Origin: Candidatus Methanofilum arcanum
GTDB lineage: Archaea; Halobacteriota; Methanomicrobia; Methanomicrobiales; Methanospirillaceae
Reading direction: 5' to 3'
Length of the DNA: 17,833 nucleotides
NCBI GenBank assembly: GCA_031285085.1
Contig: JAITWW010000047.1
Span: forward strand, 1-17,833
Below are positions 14,434 through 17,833 of this stretch, piece after piece (positions within the stretch are counted from its first letter, which is position 1; each line of letters starts with the position of its first letter). A program made the translations under genes and the position numbers. A model generated the notes under the pieces. That model had not been told where the DNA came from, did no database searches, and worked only from the letters and a program-made list of their open reading frames with translations.

Positions 14434-15200
14434 GTGTTGGTGTTTTAGAGGATCCGGATCGCATTGCAGCAAGTATCGCACAATATACCACACAGTATGC
14501 AAAAGAGGATGAACTATGTGTGTATACGGATCCAAAGACAGCAAAGAATATCTTTTTTCCATGTCCTGTTGTATCGGTTTTGCGACCTGATCAGGCATTA
14601 GTTGATGATCTCTACTCAGGAAAGATCTGTGCAGCGGTTCGAGGCACACTTCCATCTCACTCCACGCTTTCATATCTTAAGAAGGTAGCAGGATGTACAT
14701 CTCTTGAGAGGATTGTATTGCTTGAGACACCAGATGGTCATAGGTTTTTTATGGGGCCGGTAGGAGTGGATGAGGGTTACACCATCTCTGAGAAGGAAAG
14801 ATTCATACAAATGGGAAAACGGCTTGCAGAGCTATTTTCTCTTCCCTCTGTGGTGGGGGTGCTTTCTGGTGGGCGCCATGAGGATTATGGCCGCCACGCT
14901 CGTGTTGATGCCTCTCTTGATGATGCTCGTGAGCTCTCAAAACGAACAGGAGCTGTTGATTTTGGAATTCTCATCGAGGATGCGGTTAAAGAATGCGGAT
15001 GTATTATCGCACCAGATGGAATCTCTGGAAACCTTATTTTTCGGACACTCGTCCTTGTAGGAGGGGGACGTTCTCATGGGGCACCTGTTGTCAACCTGAA
15101 TCGGATTTTCATTGATACCTCGCGTGCTAATCCTGATTATGTCTGTTCTTTTTTACTTTCACACAAACTATATCTATCTGGAATATTTGTATGTTACTGA
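14415..15200 (+). CDS. mmp4: methanogenesis marker protein 4 (MtxX-related)
   Basis: The 261-residue protein begins RRIGVGVLEDPDRI, with AAVRGTLPS (74-82), SGGRHEDYGR (151-160) and GNLIFRTLVLVGGGRSHGAPV (205-225). This pattern matches the MtxX / methanogenesis marker 4 family, annotated as methyltransferase-related with a phosphate-acetyltransferase-like fold. Its reaction is not established. The ATG at 14415 lies within the end of mmp2, so the two are translationally coupled and probably act in the same pathway, perhaps in coenzyme or methyltransfer metabolism of methanogenesis. The last ~15 residues (LYLSGIFVCY) look poorly conserved. Confidence 0.82.
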   Translation: MLSRRIGVGVLEDPDRIAASIAQYTTQYAKEDELCVYTDPKTAKNIFFPCPVVSVLRPDQALVDDLYSGKICAAVRGTLPSHSTLSYLKKVAGCTSLERIVLLETPDGHRFFMGPVGVDEGYTISEKERFIQMGKRLAELFSLPSVVGVLSGGRHEDYGRHARVDASLDDARELSKRTGAVDFGILIEDAVKECGCIIAPDGISGNLIFRTLVLVGGGRSHGAPVVNLNRIFIDTSRANPDYVCSFLLSHKLYLSGIFVCY

Positions 15201-15330
15201 TATGTTTTTTGAAAAGAAGACAATTTAAAACCTTTTTCCTATTTTTCGCTCGTAAAAAGATTTATTTATTTTCAAGATTGATAGCCCCTACATGTTTTTT
15301 TTGCGCAAAATGGTTGGTCAAATCTCGAAA

Positions 15331-15366
15331 TGCATAAATAGATACCAAGACACTTTATTTTGAGGT
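15331..15366 (+). promoter_or_regulatory. histone gene promoter and ribosome binding site
   Basis: A TATA-like gcataaata lies at about 15332-15340 with A-rich sequence just upstream. A GAGGT Shine-Dalgarno sequence lies at 15362-15366, seven bases before ATG 15374, the right spacing for strong initiation. This suits an abundant chromatin protein. Confidence 0.6.
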
Positions 15367-15373
15367 AGAGACT

Positions 15374-15583
15374 ATGGCAGACTTACCTATTGCAGCAGTC
15401 GTTAGGATTGCTAAGAAACATGGTGCAGAGCGCGTAGGAAGTGACGCAGCTGAGGCACTCGTTGCAAAGGCAGAAGATTATATTGCTGAATTAACAAAGG
15501 AAGCAAACCGTCTTGCACAGCATGCAGGAAGAAAAACCATCAAAGCAGAAGATGTAAAGATGGCAGCTGACGACAAGTCCTAA
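15374..15583 (+). CDS. archaeal histone
   Basis: This 69-residue protein is a complete single histone fold with no tails: LPIAAVVRIAKKHGAERVGSDAAEALVAKAEDYI, then a second and third helix ending RKTIKAEDVKMAADD. The RKTIKAEDV loop is the conserved DNA-contact L2 segment. Such histones form dimers and extended wrapped chromatin. The gene stands alone, with its own promoter, a good ribosome site and a terminator-like hairpin behind it. Length is standard for the family. Confidence 0.96.
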   Translation: MADLPIAAVVRIAKKHGAERVGSDAAEALVAKAEDYIAELTKEANRLAQHAGRKTIKAEDVKMAADDKS

Positions 15584-15618
15584 GAATACTTGTTCATGCA
15601 CCTAAGTAAAAACTAAGT

Positions 15619-15662
15619 AAAAAAGCCATAGACGTTATTTGGATGGGGTATGGGGCTTTTTT
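15619..15662. terminator. bidirectional hairpin/T-run terminator
   Basis: Between the convergent histone and DUF2115 genes, aaaaaagcc (15619-15627) pairs with ggctttttt (15654-15662), continued by a partial second helix. Each strand ends in a run of six T. A short direct repeat ctaagtaaaa precedes it at about 15602-15621. Confidence 0.65.
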
Positions 15663-15709
15663 ACCATTATAATTTTTGTAACTGATTTTTGCGCGTTTTT
15701 CTATTCTTT

Positions 15710-16309
15710 TTATTCTTCAGCAATTGCTGGGCAGTAGTTACAGATTGAGTGCCAAACATCTTTCTCTTTGTCTCGAATGTAACAGATGTACTGTTTGCCT
15801 CTTTTATGGACAGTGAATTTCCCAGGAAATGGAGTTCCAACCGGATGCCCTGGCTCTTCCATAACGAACATAATGAAAGCGGCAAGGAGGTAATAATAGA
15901 AATGGGAAAGAGCTTCTTTTCCCTCACCATGTGGAATGGGCTGATTGTCAAGAACAAATGATCCTTGAGGTACCATCTCCCAGTATTTTCGAAAGGATTC
16001 AAGGTCACTAATAGGATCTGTCATGCGATCAAACAGTTTCGCATGTGATAGCTGCATAAGGCGGTGTTGTGCTCCAAAGAACTGTTCTATGAGATATGGT
16101 CTCACTCGTTCAAGGTAGGGGGAAGGGATGTATTTTGTGTTTTGAATAAATCTGCCACCCATGAGTGAGAGGTCAAAAAGAGAGTAACGCGAGACTTCAT
16201 GTGCAAGTGCCTTTCCAAGTAAACCTTTCTGGGTGATTGCCTTGAGTTGCATTGAGATACTCTGAATCTCTTCCTCCATGTGTTCTACAGCGATGTCTGG
16301 CCGAAACAT
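15710..16309 (-). CDS. DUF2115/UPF0305 family protein
   Basis: The 199-residue protein carries the family's C-terminal block HPVGTPFPGKFTV, then KQYICYIRDKEKDV and SICNYCPA, with a closely spaced CNYC pair likely to bind metal. The N-terminal part is helical, with QFFGAQHRLMQLS. UPF0305/DUF2115 proteins occur in methanogens and have no assigned function. ATG 16309 is the only good start; no ribosome site is visible in front of it. It faces the histone gene across a shared terminator. Confidence 0.8.
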   Translation of the reverse strand: MFRPDIAVEHMEEEIQSISMQLKAITQKGLLGKALAHEVSRYSLFDLSLMGGRFIQNTKYIPSPYLERVRPYLIEQFFGAQHRLMQLSHAKLFDRMTDPISDLESFRKYWEMVPQGSFVLDNQPIPHGEGKEALSHFYYYLLAAFIMFVMEEPGHPVGTPFPGKFTVHKRGKQYICYIRDKEKDVWHSICNYCPAIAEE

Positions 16310-16400
16310 GTCTATAGATCTTTTTTATGAGAGATGATATCTGTTATCAGAGGGATAGGGAGTACACTAAACTCCTTTTGATTTGATTCATATAATATCC

Positions 16401-16425
16401 ATAAGAGCTTCTTCAAGCCTCTTAT
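16401..16425. terminator. hairpin at the 3' end of the pilin-like gene
   Basis: ataagag (16401-16407) pairs with ctcttat (16419-16425), extended by ctt/aag with one bulged base and a 4-nt loop. The hairpin covers the pilin stop codon. No T-run follows on the minus strand, so its role as terminator is tentative. Confidence 0.35.
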
Positions 16426-16874
16426 GCTTCCATCTGATGTACAATCTCTCCAGGGCAGGAGGGATCCACAGAGACCGTTCCATGCAATACATGTCTTGAT
16501 CCATCAATTATATGTAATTGAATGAAATGAATTGTATTATTGTAAATACATATTGGAATCCCCATTTTGAAATCACTTGGTAAAAATTCGCCCCATTCAA
16601 GGATATACAAAGGTTGTTGTGATGCATCTAATCCACGAAGATAGTATGTCCCATGATACAGTGTTTCACCTCCGGTATGTACAAGACATGTTTCTGTATT
16701 ATCCACAGTACAACCATAGTACTCAAGCACTGGGATGTTTGGTGTTGGAGTATCCATAATCACGCTCAGCACAATTCCTGCAGCTGAAACAGTAATAAAA
16801 ATGAGGATGAGCCCTGCAATTACTTCGGAAGCACCAGTATCTCTCTTCATGTTCCATTTTCTCTTCTTTCTCAT
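16422..16874 (-). CDS. type IV pilin-like protein (archaeal pilin N-terminal domain)
   Basis: The N-terminal half has the class III prepilin pattern: basic residues, then KRDTGASEVIAGLILIFITVSAAGIVLSVIM, one hydrophobic segment that serves as membrane anchor and polymerisation helix. Cleavage by an EppA-like peptidase near GA-S is predicted. The rest is a beta-rich extracellular domain of about 100 residues with four cysteines. Start choice is open: ATG 16874 is one base after the upstream stop, so coupled, and gives MRKKRKWNMKRDTG; ATG 16850 gives MKRDTG. Neither has a strong ribosome site. It is co-directional with the surface gene on its right and could be a minor pilin or pseudopilin. Confidence 0.72.
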   Translation of the reverse strand: MRKKRKWNMKRDTGASEVIAGLILIFITVSAAGIVLSVIMDTPTPNIPVLEYYGCTVDNTETCLVHTGGETLYHGTYYLRGLDASQQPLYILEWGEFLPSDFKMGIPICIYNNTIHFIQLHIIDGSRHVLHGTVSVDPSCPGEIVHQMEA

Positions 16875-16875
16875 A

Positions 16876-17833
16876 TTATACACGAATCTCTAGATCTACA
16901 TCGATTTTTGTATATTGTACTGCAATGGGTTTCTCAGATGATACCATAAGAGTTGCCTGTCCTGTGTTCACATTCAGTTCGCAGGCGCTTTCCACTGTCG
17001 CACACGCTCTCCTAAATATATCTTCCCACATGTGAACGGTATCCTCATGAGGAGACATAATGGTAAACATAACAGAATCTGCTATTGCATCTGAAGTATC
17101 ATAGCAGCCAGTTTCATTACATAATTGATTTTGTATCTTTTGTACCTCGGCAATAACCTGTGCCCTTCCTCCACTGCTTCTCACTCGATTATTTTTTGGA
17201 TGAATTTCTATGTCCACAATAGATACCGCAAGCGAGTCAGATCTATTTTCAATATGAAGGGGAATATCAGCGAGAGCAGTACTATTTCCTTCTTGACGGA
17301 GGAAGACCCCACCCTTGTGGTATCGGTACTGCTGGTCAATCCAGTAGTAATTTGATGAAGAGAACATCAGATCAGTCAAAGGAGTTTCAGTAGAAACTGT
17401 ATGGTGGGAGGAAGGACGAGATGGATACGAAATAGTCAAGCTCGGCGATGTCTCATATGGGAGGAGGGAGTCCGAAGAAGAGAAAAAAAGGGAAGATCCA
17501 TGCAAAAGAGGGGTTCCTAACAGTTCAAGTACAGGTTTGAGATCCACTGAAACAGGCCCACTGATATTGTCAATCACCACATACTCAAGCTTAGATGATG
17601 TTTCTACAGCGATAAGCGAGTGCAAATAATATCGGATGATAGATGGAGGAACAGAAAAATCATTCCTTGCTACATCTGTAAGTACACTGCGGACTTTTAA
17701 TTCAACTTGCCACTCTGAAGGATCTTCACCATTTAATCTCGCAACAACCCCACCTGTTGGTGTATGTGAAGATATAGTTGCATTGAACCTGAGCATCATA
17801 TTCTGTGGTTTTTCACGTAATACAGTTGTATTA
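16876..17833 (-). CDS. predicted extracellular protein, pilin-associated, 5' partial
   Basis: The frame is open to the right edge, so the N-terminus is missing; an internal ATG at 17799 is not a convincing start. The 318 visible residues are beta-rich, with many Ser/Thr and possible N-glycosylation sequons (NAT, NST, NRS, NET) and few lysines, as expected for a secreted or surface protein. ACATVESACELNVNT and NETGCYDT contain the cysteines. No domain is recognised with confidence. It ends one base before ATG 16874 of the pilin-like gene, so the two are likely co-expressed, and a pilin-like anchor may lie beyond the window edge. Confidence 0.6.
   Translation of the reverse strand, partial: NTTVLREKPQNMMLRFNATISSHTPTGGVVARLNGEDPSEWQVELKVRSVLTDVARNDFSVPPSIIRYYLHSLIAVETSSKLEYVVIDNISGPVSVDLKPVLELLGTPLLHGSSLFFSSSDSLLPYETSPSLTISYPSRPSSHHTVSTETPLTDLMFSSSNYYWIDQQYRYHKGGVFLRQEGNSTALADIPLHIENRSDSLAVSIVDIEIHPKNNRVRSSGGRAQVIAEVQKIQNQLCNETGCYDTSDAIADSVMFTIMSPHEDTVHMWEDIFRRACATVESACELNVNTGQATLMVSSEKPIAVQYTKIDVDLEIRV

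Overview
The window reads as chromosome from a moderately AT-rich methanogenic archaeon, most likely of the order Methanomicrobiales. Archaeal information-processing genes (MCM, both RFC subunits, histone, RpoL, Nop5, fibrillarin) sit beside genes restricted to methanogens (methanogenesis marker proteins 2 and 4, a DUF2115/UPF0305 protein). Genus cannot be fixed by eye.

Region 1 (1-2024, + strand) is accessory and damaged. It holds the 3' part of a GNAT acetyltransferase fused to a PUA-like (EVE/ASCH-type) domain. An overlapping ASCH-domain gene follows, frameshifted inside an (AT)8 dinucleotide tract. Next is a roughly 310-bp insertion graveyard with a 129-bp element bounded by perfect 16-bp inverted repeats and the C-terminal scrap of an IS4/IS1634-type transposase. 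It ends in the 5'-truncated remains of an AlbA/Schlafen-type ATP-binding regulator.

Region 2 (2167-5463, + strand) is a compact housekeeping run: ACT-domain protein, homoserine dehydrogenase, Nop5, fibrillarin (FlpA) and RNA polymerase subunit L. The ACT/hom and nop5/flpA pairs overlap as ATGA. The first pair makes homoserine with the ACT regulator supplied as a separate protein; the second forms the box C/D RNA 2'-O-methylation complex.

Region 3 (5520-7143, - strand) carries a TIGR04076-type cysteine-rich protein, an exported TPR protein and a YkgJ-type CxxCxxCC protein. A 329-bp non-coding stretch follows, with a strong hairpin, an A/T palindrome and a tandem 12-bp repeat abutting the mcm stop codon.

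Region 4 (7473-13350) is a replication cluster. On the - strand it runs archaemetzincin, RFC small subunit, MCM helicase (last two overlapping TTGA). A divergent UPF0146 gene follows, then RFC large subunit on the - strand, whose C-terminal tail contains a 9-bp tandem repeat (Thr-Asp-Lys) and ends in a PCNA-binding motif.

Region 5 (13417-15583, + strand) has mmp2 and mmp4, divergent from rfcL across a 66-bp gap with one nearly symmetric TATA element, then an archaeal histone gene with clear promoter and ribosome binding site. Region 6 (15710-17833, - strand) has a DUF2115 protein and two cell-surface genes, one a type IV pilin-like protein and the other running off the right edge.

I see no complete new defence or mobile system. 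The most unusual material is the frameshifted ASCH gene with its microsatellite, the 129-bp inverted-repeat element, and the repeats at the ends of mcm and rfcL.
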